A DNA stretch of 8,514 bases from Alphaproteobacteria bacterium (GTDB taxonomy: Bacteria > Pseudomonadota > Alphaproteobacteria > Sphingomonadales > Sphingomonadaceae). The stretch covers positions 1 through 8,514 of the forward strand of contig JAQGLD010000178.1 of assembly GCA_028293055.1 (NCBI GenBank), in the 5' to 3' direction. Made by a program: the position numbers and the translations under genes. The notes under the pieces are model-generated. The model saw only the letters and a list, made by a program, of their open reading frames with translations. It searched no databases and was not told the origin of the DNA. This document shows positions 1 through 6,713 of the stretch, one piece after another. Numbering within the stretch: the first letter of the stretch is position 1; every line of letters starts with the position of its first letter.

Positions 1-513
1 GCGCGAACCATCTGCCTCCACGGCGCGGAGAGCAGCGGCAAGACCGTCCTTGCCGGACGGCTCGCAGCGCATTTCGGGGCCGAGAGCGTCCCGGAATATG
101 GCCGAATCTGGTGCGAGACCTATGGCACCGATCTCAGCATGGACGATCTCGTCTCGATCGCGCGAATCCATGACAGGATGATCCGCGAGGCCCTGGCCCG
201 GGCCGATCGCCGGCTCATCCTCGACACCGATCCGCTGATGACCGCGGTGTGGGCCGACATGCTGTTCGGCCGGCGCGATCCCTGGTTCGATGCCTGGGAC
301 TCGACCGCCGACTTCTACCTGCTGCTCGACATCGACCTGCCCTGGCAGGACGACGGCACCCGCTTCTTCGGCGGAACCGAGGAACGCGAGCGATTCCAGG
401 CCCTGTCGCAGGCCGAGCTCGAGCGGCACGGAGTGCGCTGGGCGCGGGTCGGCGGCGAAGGCGAGGCTCGGTTCGAAAATGCGGTGGCGGCGATCACAGC
501 TGCAGGGCTCTGA
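1..513 (+). CDS. NadR-like AAA ATPase / ribosylnicotinamide kinase domain protein (5' end missing)
   Basis: The reading frame is open at the left edge and 170 residues are visible. A P-loop GAESSGKT lies at visible residues 8-15, followed by PEYGR at 31-35, LDTDPLMTAVWADMLFG at about 74-90 and DLPWQDDG at 112-119. This order matches the C-terminal kinase domain of NadR, which phosphorylates nicotinamide riboside to NMN in NAD salvage (known for the family). The NadR adenylyltransferase and DNA-binding parts are not visible. Because the P-loop normally sits very near the start of the stand-alone form, I infer that only a few residues are missing and that this is a kinase-only protein. In other genomes such genes often follow a pnuC transporter, but that part lies outside the window. 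The exact substrate is unproven. The gene ends 28 bases from the convergent cyclase gene. Confidence 0.85.
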   Translation, partial: ARTICLHGAESSGKTVLAGRLAAHFGAESVPEYGRIWCETYGTDLSMDDLVSIARIHDRMIREALARADRRLILDTDPLMTAVWADMLFGRRDPWFDAWDSTADFYLLLDIDLPWQDDGTRFFGGTEERERFQALSQAELERHGVRWARVGGEGEARFENAVAAITAAGL

Positions 514-524
514 GCTCGCAGCTT

Positions 525-538
525 CAATCCCAGGATTG
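525..538. terminator. Short inverted repeat between convergent genes
   Basis: CAATCC-CA-GGATTG is a perfect 6-base inverted repeat in the 28-base gap between the convergent kinase and cyclase genes. In RNA it would form about five base pairs with a four-base loop. The + strand continues GCGTTTAG, a very short T run. It may act as a weak bidirectional terminator, but the stem is short. Confidence 0.3.
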
Positions 539-541
539 CGT

Positions 542-1708
542 TTAGCCCGCGCGCGCCAGCGGTGTCGGCTCGCTGCCATGGAGATGCCAGCACGACTTGC
601 CGCGGCCCTTGGCGAAATAGAGCGCGGCGTCGGCTTCGGCGAGCAATATCCGGGGGTCGGCGCGGTCGGCGCTGGCGATCGTGATCCCGATGCTGGCGGT
701 CACCCGGCGTCGGCTGGCTTCGGCCTGGCAGGCTGGAATTGCGGCGATGATCCGGCCGGCGAGTTTCGCGGCGGCCGCGAGGCCGCCCTCCGCGAGGATG
801 ACGAATTCGTCCCCGCCGGCCCTGAAGGCAGTGCCGCGCGGCGTGACCAGTCCGGTCAGCACGGCAGCGATGGACTCGAGCAGGCGGTCGCCGGCCTCAT
901 GGCCGAAATTGTCGTTGATCGCCTTGAAGCCGTCGAGATCGAGATAGAATAAGGCGAAATGGCGCGCCGGGTCGGTCGGATCTGCGTGGAGCTTCGCGCA
1001 GATGCTCTCGATCGCCTCGACCAGGCTCACCCGATTGCCGAGTCCGGTCAGACTGTCGCTGCGCGCCATCAGCCAGTTGCGGCGCTCGGCACGTAGCATG
1101 CGCAGGAGGGTATTGTGATTCTGCAGCGTCTGGGCGCCGGTCGTGCCGAGGATGAGCAGGAACTGGAACAGGGCGAAGGGCAATCCGCCGCCGGTCCGCA
1201 CGCCCAGCCCGCCTCCGACCATCGCCGCGACCAGGCCGATCGCAAGCAGGGCCAGGCGCGGGAAGGCGGCCCAGCGCGACACCAGGCCTACGAACACGCC
1301 CATCATCGAGATCATCGCCATCGCGAACAACAGAATCGGGCCGGTCGCGATCAGCGCCGAGCAACCGGCGCCGAAGATGATGAGGATGAGGTAGGTGAGC
1401 ATGACGACGGCGCCGCGCCCTTCCGACGGAGCTTGGCCGCCGCGATCGTAGCGGAACGAGAGATGGAGCCGGCCGGCGAGCAGGACCAGATCGGCCGTCA
1501 GCCAGGCCAGGGTCCAGGGCGCGCCGATCGCAAAGGCCGCGGCCACGCTCATCGCCATGATCGCCACGGAGGAGATGAAGACCGAGGGGCGGCGCTGGAT
1601 CAGGCTTGCGATCATCTCGTCGCGAAGCTCGGGATCCCGAGCCCGCTCCGTCAGCCAATCCCCGACTGCGCGCAGCAGCGGCAATCGCGTCGCGCCTGCG
1701 ACTGCCAT
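542..1708 (-). CDS. Membrane-anchored GGDEF diguanylate cyclase
   Basis: This 388-residue protein would make cyclic di-GMP from two GTP at the inner membrane. The N-terminal half has about five or six hydrophobic segments (roughly residues 42-62, 64-80, 100-121, 124-143, 150-168 and 174-190). It matches no sensor domain that I can name. The GGDEF domain runs from about 218 to 375: DSLTGLGNR at 218-226, metal-binding YLDLDGFKAIND at 255-266, an intact GGDEF at 298-302, TASIGI at 337-342 and ADAALYFAKGRGK at 359-371. The active-site signature is complete, so activity is likely. The inhibitory I-site RxxD expected just upstream of GGDEF reads TPRG and is lost. The ATG start is supported by GAGGTG five bases upstream (1714-1719). 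There is no EAL domain. The gene is the last in its direction and converges on the kinase gene. Confidence 0.93.
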   Translation of the reverse strand: MAVAGATRLPLLRAVGDWLTERARDPELRDEMIASLIQRRPSVFISSVAIMAMSVAAAFAIGAPWTLAWLTADLVLLAGRLHLSFRYDRGGQAPSEGRGAVVMLTYLILIIFGAGCSALIATGPILLFAMAMISMMGVFVGLVSRWAAFPRLALLAIGLVAAMVGGGLGVRTGGGLPFALFQFLLILGTTGAQTLQNHNTLLRMLRAERRNWLMARSDSLTGLGNRVSLVEAIESICAKLHADPTDPARHFALFYLDLDGFKAINDNFGHEAGDRLLESIAAVLTGLVTPRGTAFRAGGDEFVILAEGGLAAAAKLAGRIIAAIPACQAEASRRRVTASIGITIASADRADPRILLAEADAALYFAKGRGKSCWHLHGSEPTPLARAG

Positions 1709-1722
1709 GTTTTCACCTCGAT

Positions 1723-1741
1723 GCGCAGTCCAATACTGCGC
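1723..1741. promoter_or_regulatory. Perfect inverted repeat just before the cyclase ribosome binding site
   Basis: GCGCAGT-CCAAT-ACTGCGC is a perfect 7-base inverted repeat with a 5-base spacer. It lies 14 bases upstream of the cyclase ATG and only 3 bases from its Shine-Dalgarno sequence. It could be an operator, or an mRNA hairpin that affects access to the ribosome site. The role is inferred. Confidence 0.4.
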
Positions 1742-1764
1742 CCGATCCGGCTCTACGCCCGCCG

Positions 1765-1782
1765 ACTTAAGAGCAACTTAAG
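1765..1782. repeat. Two copies of ACTTAAG, 11 bases apart, upstream of the cyclase gene
   Basis: ACTTAAG occurs at 1765-1771 and again at 1776-1782, so the copies are one helical turn apart. Each contains the palindrome CTTAAG, so the block is also an inverted repeat. It lies 57-74 bases upstream of the cyclase start, where an activator or repressor could bind. AT-rich six-base palindromes are uncommon in DNA this rich in GC. Confidence 0.4.
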
Positions 1783-1801
1783 GCCCGGCCGCGGGATATT
1801 A

Positions 1802-1819
1802 CCCACTATCGCCAGTGGG
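1802..1819 (-). terminator. Stem-loop downstream of msrA
   Basis: CCCACT-ATCGCC-AGTGGG is a perfect 6-base stem with a 6-base loop, located 70-87 bases past the msrA stop. On the minus strand it is followed by TAATAT and not by a run of T. It may end the ligase-polymerase-msrA transcript or be another element of the cyclase upstream region. An overlapping pairing of ATCGCC (1808) with GGCGAT (about 1831) is also possible. Confidence 0.3.
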
Positions 1820-1888
1820 ATGCGCGGGATGGCGATTCGCTGCGCTTCCTGGATTTTCGTCGTCGGTCGAACCGGATCGCCGGGCGTT

Positions 1889-2437
1889 TCAGGCTGAAGC
1901 GCCAGCAGCTTTCGCGCGGTCGGCGAAGCTCTTGCGCAGCTTCTGGAGCTTGGGCGGGATCACGGCGATGCAGTAGGGATTGCTCCGCCCTTCGCCTTCC
2001 CAATAATCCTGATGATAATCCTCGGCCGGATACCAGTGCGACAGCGGCTCGATCGTGGTCACGATCGTCCCCGGCCAGCCGCCGGCATTTCGAGCGATCG
2101 CCTCGCGCGCCTCGGCCTCCTGCGCCGCGTCCGCAGGGAAGATCGCGGAGCGATATTGGGTGCCGATATCGTTGCCCTGGCGATTGAGCTGGGTCGGATC
2201 GTGGGTCGCGAAGAAGATGTCGAGTATGTCGCCATAGCGAACCACGTCCGGATCGAACGTTACCCTTATCGCCTCGGCATGGCCGGTATCGCCGCCGCAG
2301 ACCTGCTTGTAGGTCGGATTGGCGATATGCCCGCCTATATAGCCGCTCTCGACCGAGGAGACTCCGATCACATCCTTGAACACCGCTTCGGTGCACCAGA
2401 AGCACCCGCCGGCCAGTATCGCCTGTTCCTGCGCCAT
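1889..2437 (-). CDS. msrA: Peptide-methionine (S)-S-oxide reductase MsrA
   Basis: This 182-residue cytoplasmic enzyme reduces methionine-S-sulfoxide in oxidised proteins, with thioredoxin as the usual electron donor. The signature GGCFWC is at 10-15 with catalytic Cys12. Further family motifs are GGDTGHAEA at 48-56, with the expected catalytic-site Glu55, and [13 protein letters not shown] at 88-100. Cys156 in NPYC fits the resolving cysteine of short MsrA proteins. There is no signal peptide and no fused MsrB domain. The length is normal for the short form. The start is clear, with a strong Shine-Dalgarno AAGGAGG five bases before the ATG. It lies only 39 bases downstream of the polymerase gene on the same strand, with no terminator-like structure between them, so co-transcription with that repair gene is likely. 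Confidence 0.96.
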   Translation of the reverse strand: MAQEQAILAGGCFWCTEAVFKDVIGVSSVESGYIGGHIANPTYKQVCGGDTGHAEAIRVTFDPDVVRYGDILDIFFATHDPTQLNRQGNDIGTQYRSAIFPADAAQEAEAREAIARNAGGWPGTIVTTIEPLSHWYPAEDYHQDYWEGEGRSNPYCIAVIPPKLQKLRKSFADRAKAAGASA

Positions 2438-2442
2438 ATCTT

Positions 2443-2449
2443 CCTCCTT
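2443..2449 (-). promoter_or_regulatory. Strong Shine-Dalgarno of msrA
   Basis: Read on the minus strand this is AAGGAGG, a full anti-16S match, five bases before the msrA ATG. It is the strongest ribosome site in the window and lies inside the 39-base gap after the polymerase gene. This suggests msrA is translated well on its own even if transcribed from upstream. Confidence 0.75.
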
Positions 2450-2476
2450 ATAAGCTTTGTCAGGAGATAAGGCGCC

Positions 2477-3358
2477 TCAGCCGCGCGGCAAGTCCGGGAG
2501 GGTCTGGCGGAGCTCGAGCATCGCATCCCACGGGTCCGAACGCTGGCGCGCGATCCGGCCGGGCACGGTACGGATGTCGAATGCCTTGGGGTCGAGGCCC
2601 GGACCAAGCTCCTCCCAGCGCAAAGGCGTCGCCACCGGCGCACCCGGGCGCGAGCGGGTCGAATAAGGCGCGACCGCGGTCGAGGTCGGGTCGTTGCGCA
2701 GATAGTCGATGAATATCCGCCCGAACCTTTCGGCCTTGGAATTCTTGGTCAGATATCTTTCCGGGGCGTCGGTCGCCATCTGCGCCGAGACGCCCTTGGC
2801 GAAACTCTTCACCTCGCTCCACTCGGCGGTCGGATCGACCGGAACGACAACATGGAGACCCTTGCCGCCGGTGGTCTTGACGAAGCTTTCTAGGCCGAGC
2901 GCCTCAAGCCGCTCGCGCACCTCGCGCGCCGCGGCGATCACGTCGGCAAAGCCGAGGCTCTCGTCGGGATCGAGATCGAAGACGATCCGGTCTGCCTTGG
3001 TGAGGTTGGCGATCGTCACCCCCCATGGGTGGATCTCCAGCACCCCCATCTGGACCATCGCGACCAGGCCGGCGACGTCTTCGATATAGAGATAGGGATC
3101 GTCGAAACCCGGAATGAGGATCTGGTGGAGCTGCTCGGGAACGCCCGATCCGGCGTGGCGCTGGTAGAAGCATTTGGTCTCGCTCCCGGCCGGGCAGCGC
3201 ACCATCGTCACCGGCCGCCGAGCGACATGCGGCAGCATCCGATCGGCGACCTTGGTATAATAATCGGCGAGCTCGCTCTTGGTGATCCCCTGCTCGGGAT
3301 AGAGGATCTTGTCCGGGCTGGTCAGCCGGACCCCTGCGATGAAAATCTCTTCGCTCAT
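2477..3358 (-). CDS. Stand-alone LigD-type primase-polymerase domain (PolDom)
   Basis: This 293-residue protein belongs to the archaeo-eukaryotic primase superfamily branch found in LigD. Such enzymes fill gaps and extend ends, often preferring ribonucleotides, during end joining or excision repair. Visible motifs are DKILYPEQGITKSELADYY at 16-34, RPVTMVRCPAG at 48-58, FYQRH at 64-68, the metal-binding FDLDPDE at 127-133 (Asp128, Asp130), TTGGKGLHVVVP at 162-173 and FIDYLRND at 216-223 (third acidic residue Asp218). PYSTRSRPGAPVATPLRW follows at 231-248. The length equals one complete PolDom. The nuclease and ligase domains of a full LigD are absent, and the ligase is the separate gene 80 bases upstream. 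The ATG start has only a weak AAGAG ribosome site. msrA follows after 39 bases. Confidence 0.93.
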   Translation of the reverse strand: MSEEIFIAGVRLTSPDKILYPEQGITKSELADYYTKVADRMLPHVARRPVTMVRCPAGSETKCFYQRHAGSGVPEQLHQILIPGFDDPYLYIEDVAGLVAMVQMGVLEIHPWGVTIANLTKADRIVFDLDPDESLGFADVIAAAREVRERLEALGLESFVKTTGGKGLHVVVPVDPTAEWSEVKSFAKGVSAQMATDAPERYLTKNSKAERFGRIFIDYLRNDPTSTAVAPYSTRSRPGAPVATPLRWEELGPGLDPKAFDIRTVPGRIARQRSDPWDAMLELRQTLPDLPRG

Positions 3359-3438
3359 GAGCTCTTGTCCGATTCAGTGGGCCTGTGAGGGGGCGGGTGC
3401 GACCGGTCGGGCGGTCAGGCGGGGGCGGAGGGCGAGGG

Positions 3439-4485
3439 TCATTTTGCGCGCTCGAGCTCCGAGACCAGTTCCGCCGGCGGGGCTTCGTGCTGGAGCTGGT
3501 CGAAGCGGCACTGCTCGGGGGCCTTGTCCGGCCTCCAGCGCAGGAATTTGGTGCCGTGGCGGAAGCGCTTGCCGGTGACCTGGTCGTAGCGCACCTCGGC
3601 GACCAGCTCGTGGCGGAGCGGCTGCCATTCGCCGCTTCGCTCGGTCGACCAGCGGCTCGGGCCGCCGGGTGCGTCGCCGGTGAAACCGGGCCCGCCGGCC
3701 AGGGCCTCGAGCTTGCCGGTCAGTGCGGCCTTGTCCTCGGCTGCGATTGCGGAGGTGAAGCCGACATGGTCGAGCTTGCCCGCCGCGTTATAGAGCCCGA
3801 GCAGCAGGGATCCGACTTCCTTGCTGCCGGTCCCATACCTGAAGCCGCCCACGACGCAGTCCGCGGTGCGCAATTGCTTGATCTTGAGCATCGCGCGCTC
3901 GCCCGCCAGATAGACTCCGTCGCGCCGCTTGGCGACGACTCCGTCGAGCGCTCCGCCCGCCAGCTCCAGCCACGAGCGCGCGGTCGAAATGTCCGCAGTG
4001 AAGGGCGAAAGGTCGATCGAAGGCGGCCTTTCCTTGGCGTGGAGCGCCTCGAGCGCGGTTCGCCGCTGCGCCAGCGGCTCGCCGATCTTGCCTCCGGAGG
4101 CAGTCTCCAGGCAGTCGAACAGCATCAGCCTGGCCGGAGTCTCGGCCGCGAGCCTGCGCACCCGGCTCTCGGCCGGATGAAGGCGCATCTGCAGCGCTTC
4201 GAAAGAGAGGATTCCGCCGACCGGGATGATCAGCTCTCCGTCGAGGACGAAGCGGTCGGCCGCAAGCGCCAGCACCGCGGCCTCGACCTCCGGAAAATAG
4301 CGGCCGAGCGGCTTGCCGGACTTGGACTGGAGCGCGACCGAAGCGCCGTCGCGAAAGATCAGGCAGCGAAATCCGTCCCATTTGGGCTCGAACTGCCAGC
4401 CCTCGTCGGTCGGCAGGGCGTCGACCAGCTTCGCTTCCATCGGCTTCAGACCGGGCTTCACTGCGAGTCGTGCGAAGGTTTCCAT
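3439..4485 (-). CDS. ATP-dependent DNA ligase, LigC/LigD ligase-domain type
   Basis: The chosen ATG gives 348 residues, a usual size for stand-alone LigC-type ligases that seal nicks with ATP. Motif I is FEPKWDGFR at 32-40 with adenylated Lys35. LDGEL is at 81-85, LFDCLE at 122-127, motif IV DGVVAKR at 181-187, motif V MLKIKQ at 199-204 and the OB-fold end RFRHGTKFLRWRPDK at 307-321. The nucleotidyltransferase and OB-fold are therefore complete. The frame extends 24 residues further to a TTG at 4555-4557, but that stretch is Arg-rich and unlike a ligase N-terminus. The ribosome site before the chosen ATG is weak, so the start is moderately sure. It heads a leftward run with the polymerase and msrA. 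I see no Ku gene. The large opposite-strand reading frame over this gene is a GC artefact. Confidence 0.92.
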   Translation of the reverse strand: METFARLAVKPGLKPMEAKLVDALPTDEGWQFEPKWDGFRCLIFRDGASVALQSKSGKPLGRYFPEVEAAVLALAADRFVLDGELIIPVGGILSFEALQMRLHPAESRVRRLAAETPARLMLFDCLETASGGKIGEPLAQRRTALEALHAKERPPSIDLSPFTADISTARSWLELAGGALDGVVAKRRDGVYLAGERAMLKIKQLRTADCVVGGFRYGTGSKEVGSLLLGLYNAAGKLDHVGFTSAIAAEDKAALTGKLEALAGGPGFTGDAPGGPSRWSTERSGEWQPLRHELVAEVRYDQVTGKRFRHGTKFLRWRPDKAPEQCRFDQLQHEAPPAELVSELERAK

Positions 4486-4685
4486 GCGGGAAAGACGCGC
4501 CCTGCGCCGGTCCGGTTCCTTCCCGGGGCGAAACGAAGCATGTCGGGCGAGACGCAAGGGAAATGAAAGCTTTGCAGGCGATATTTAGCGGCGAAGTGCG
4601 CACGGGACGCGGTGAGCCGACCCCAGGGCACTGGAACAGAAGGACAAACGGCATATCTTGTGAGGCGAGAGTGAGGGGTCCTAGA
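4486..4685. promoter_or_regulatory. Divergent intergenic region between the ligase and L,D-transpeptidase genes
   Basis: These 200 bases must hold the promoters of both divergent genes if the chosen starts are right. I see no convincing -35/-10 pair. GGAAC at 4633-4637 resembles the -35 of the alphaproteobacterial general stress sigma factor EcfG, but no matching CGTT-like -10 follows at the right distance. An 8-base palindrome AAAGCTTT is at 4566-4573. Confidence 0.4.
4673..4678 (+). promoter_or_regulatory. Shine-Dalgarno supporting a TTG start of the L,D-transpeptidase gene
   Basis: GAGGGG lies seven bases before TTG 4686. A competing pair, GAGG at 4662-4665 with GTG 4671, would add five residues. 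No ATG fits: the ATG-initiated upstream extension would put about 70 unlike residues before the signal peptide. Confidence 0.5.
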
Positions 4686-5384
4686 TTGATCACGACACGC
4701 AGGCAGTTGCTTGGCGCTGGTGTATGCGCCGGTTTGCTCGCCACCACATCCAAGGCGTCGACTCTGGCCGAGATCGTCGCGTCGCTGAACGACAAGCCGG
4801 CCCCGCCGGTGCCGTCCGCAGTGACTCCGCCTCCGGTCAATTATACCCAGCCCCGCGTCGTCGTCGATTCGGCGATCGATCCCCGGCTGCTGGCCCGCGC
4901 CCGCGCAGCCTTCGACCAGCACCGCCCGCAGCTCGCTCACACCGACACGGTCGGTATCGTCGATTTCAGCCGTGCCTCGCGCGATCCACGCTTCTTCCTG
5001 TTCGACACCCGCACCGGCCAGGTCAGCGCCCATCTCGTCGCCCACGGCCGCGGCTCCGATCCCGACCATAGCGGCTATGTCGAGCGCTTCTCGAACAGCA
5101 TTGGCTCCGAGGCCTCGTCGTCCGGCGCCTATCTCACCGGCGATTATTATCCCGGAAAATATGGCCGCTCGCTGCGCCTCTCCGGGCTGGACTACAGCAA
5201 CAGCAATGCCGAGGCGCGGGCGATCGTCGTCCACAGCGCATGGTACGCCGAACCCGACCAGGTCACGACCTACGGAAAGCTCGGCCGCAGCGAGGGCTGC
5301 TTCGCCTTGTCCTATAACAGCCTCCAGCAGACACTCGAGCGGCTCGGTCCGGGGCGTCTGCTCTACGCCGACAAGATCGCCTGA
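4686..5384 (+). CDS. Exported murein L,D-transpeptidase catalytic-domain protein (YkuD_2 type)
   Basis: This 232-residue protein has an N-terminal signal with a twin-arginine-like core, TTRRQLLGAG at 3-12, then a hydrophobic stretch to about residue 20. Export to the periplasm, perhaps by Tat, is inferred. A Pro-rich linker (about 38-50) precedes the catalytic domain. The domain shows VGIVDFSRASRDPRFFLFD at 89-107, VAHGRGS at 118-124, SSSGAYLTG at 144-152, VVHSAWY at 181-187 (His183) and GRSEGCFAL at 200-208 (Cys205), the His and Cys pair of the YkuD-fold active site. Family members are thought to act on peptidoglycan cross-links, but the exact substrate is unknown for this type. The start is TTG 4686 or GTG 4671, and both have ribosome sites. 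The metallophosphoesterase gene follows after 109 bases. Confidence 0.86.
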   Translation: MITTRRQLLGAGVCAGLLATTSKASTLAEIVASLNDKPAPPVPSAVTPPPVNYTQPRVVVDSAIDPRLLARARAAFDQHRPQLAHTDTVGIVDFSRASRDPRFFLFDTRTGQVSAHLVAHGRGSDPDHSGYVERFSNSIGSEASSSGAYLTGDYYPGKYGRSLRLSGLDYSNSNAEARAIVVHSAWYAEPDQVTTYGKLGRSEGCFALSYNSLQQTLERLGPGRLLYADKIA

Positions 5385-5395
5385 GGCACGGCCGC

Positions 5396-5422
5396 GGGCC
5401 TGCGCGTCCTTGCGCGACGCCC
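5396..5422 (+). terminator. Possible weak terminator stem-loop after the L,D-transpeptidase gene
   Basis: GGGC and GCCC pair around an inner GCGC/GCGC stem with a 6-base loop (GTCCTT) and a small internal bulge. It starts 12 bases after the stop. The following ACACTTGTTTCCC is only mildly T-rich. It could separate the transcripts of this gene and the phosphoesterase. Confidence 0.3.
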
Positions 5423-5493
5423 ACACTTGTTTCCCGCTTTCCTGAACCACGATGCGCGGTTGAACCAGCGGGGCCACGGCTCGTTCACCGGCG

Positions 5494-6378
5494 ATGACCC
5501 GCATCGCCCACCTCTCGGACATCCATTTCGGCTGCAACGACCTCGGGATCGTCGCCGCGACCGAAGCCTGGCTCGAAGAGCGCCAGCCCGACCTCGTCAT
5601 CATCAGCGGCGACTTCACTCAGCGGGCCCGGGTCGAGCAGTTTCGCGAGGCATCGGCCTATCTCGACCGGCTGAAGGCGCTTGGCCTCAGGCTGCTGGTC
5701 GTGCCCGGAAATCACGACGTGCCGCTCTACGACGTGGTCCGGCGCTTCGCAGCGCCGCTCGACCGCTACCGGCGCTACATCAGCAGCGATCTGTGCCCGT
5801 GGTTCGAGAATGACGAAGTCGCGGTCCTCGGACTCAACACTGCCCGATCGCTGACCTTCAAGTCGGGCCGCATCAATCACGAGCAGATCGCCATGATGCA
5901 GGAAAGGTTCGACAAGGTGGCGAGCCAGAAGACCCGCATCCTGGTAACCCACCACCCTCTCTATGCGATGCCGATCGGCGAGGGCGGCGAGCTCAGCGAG
6001 GCCGTCGGACGCCATCGCGACGCGGTCAGGGCGGTCTGCAAGGCCGGGGTGCACCTCGCCTTGGCCGGCCATTTCCACCGCACCTATGCCGAATCGGCGC
6101 GCAAGATGGTCCACGATTCCGGGCCCGCCTTGGTCATGCAGGCCGGGACCGCAACCTCGACCCGGCTTCGCAACAGCGAGCTGCAGAGCTTCAACTGGGT
6201 CCATGCCCACCGCAACGACGATGTCGAGCTGCAGGTCGTCGCCTGGGACGGCAGCGCGTTTCGCCGCGGCGACCATCAGCGCTTCACCTTCGACAGCCAG
6301 GGCTGGAACGCGCAGGCTATCGCCGACGAGATTTCCTATCTGGACTCCGCCGTGCCGGCTCACGATCCAGCACGCTGA
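5494..6378 (+). CDS. Calcineurin-like metallophosphoesterase
   Basis: This 294-residue soluble protein carries the full set of metal-binding motifs of the two-metal phosphoesterase fold: SDIHFG at 8-13 (Asp9, His11), SGDFTQRA at 38-45 (Asp40), PGNHD at 71-75, THHP at 152-155 and GHFHRT at 192-197. No signal peptide or membrane segment is seen. The layout resembles class III cyclic nucleotide phosphodiesterases such as CpdA, which are similar in length, so a cAMP or other phosphodiester substrate is possible. The family is too broad to fix it. The ATG start has no clear Shine-Dalgarno. It may be leaderless or poorly translated, or it may be coupled to upstream transcription. It converges with the small gene at 6414-6713, with 35 bases between them. 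Confidence 0.9.
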   Translation: MTRIAHLSDIHFGCNDLGIVAATEAWLEERQPDLVIISGDFTQRARVEQFREASAYLDRLKALGLRLLVVPGNHDVPLYDVVRRFAAPLDRYRRYISSDLCPWFENDEVAVLGLNTARSLTFKSGRINHEQIAMMQERFDKVASQKTRILVTHHPLYAMPIGEGGELSEAVGRHRDAVRAVCKAGVHLALAGHFHRTYAESARKMVHDSGPALVMQAGTATSTRLRNSELQSFNWVHAHRNDDVELQVVAWDGSAFRRGDHQRFTFDSQGWNAQAIADEISYLDSAVPAHDPAR

Positions 6379-6413
6379 GACTGCCCGTTGCGGTCAGATC
6401 GTCGCGTCGACCA

Positions 6414-6713
6414 TCAGATCGCGGAGGCGACCGTCTCCTCGGGGTCGCGCAGTATTTCGGTGCGGCCGGCGAACAGATCGTCGAGACGCCGCATCGAGGT
6501 CTGAAATTCCGACTGATAGGCGGATCGCGGCTTCGACAAGGCAAGCTCCTTGGCGATCGCTTCCTTGATCCGGCCCATCGCCGCCTGCTCGAGCACGCCG
6601 GCGCGGCACAATTCGGTGCAGAGCTGGATGAACCCGACAGCAGTCGCCTGAGCGCGCAGGCCCACGAACCCGACCTGGTCGTGCAGCCGCCTTTCCTCTC
6701 CTCGATCCATCAT
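6414..6713 (-). CDS. Hypothetical small helical protein
   Basis: I do not recognise this 99-residue protein. It begins MMDRGEERRLHDQVGFVGL and appears mostly helical. It has two cysteines three residues apart (Cys32 and Cys36, CTELC), a basic middle (about 48-62) and an acidic end. There is no signal peptide or clear membrane segment. It is taken as real because GGAG lies four bases before the first ATG and seven before the second (6708-6710), the frame has balanced composition, and the gene fills the gap between the phosphoesterase and the EF-hand gene. Either ATG could be the start. The same frame runs on upstream to about 7481, but that part is antisense to the EF-hand gene and is a shadow. 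Confidence 0.62.
   Translation of the reverse strand: MMDRGEERRLHDQVGFVGLRAQATAVGFIQLCTELCRAGVLEQAAMGRIKEAIAKELALSKPRSAYQSEFQTSMRRLDDLFAGRTEILRDPEETVASAI

Noticed and set aside
3400..3409. Palindrome CGACCGGTCG in the gap between ligase and polymerase genes
   Set aside because: Short GC-only palindromes are expected often in such DNA, and nothing around it suggests a site.
3385..4566. Long + strand reading frame (393 codons) opposite the ligase gene
   Set aside because: It is antisense to a gene with all ligase motifs, has an Arg/Gln/Gly-biased composition without domain motifs, and is a usual artefact of GC-rich codon use.
4633..4660. EcfG-type stress promoter before the L,D-transpeptidase gene
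   Set aside because: GGAAC is present, but the -10 position about 17 bases on reads ATCTT and not a GTT-type element.
4458..5618. Minus-strand frame of 386 codons over the L,D-transpeptidase gene
   Set aside because: It is antisense to a gene with a clear His/Cys catalytic motif and signal peptide, and it overlaps the ligase start in the wrong frame.
5485..6363. Minus-strand frame of 292 codons opposite the metallophosphoesterase
   Set aside because: It mirrors the coding gene almost end to end and shows no motif of its own. The + strand has every metallophosphoesterase signature.
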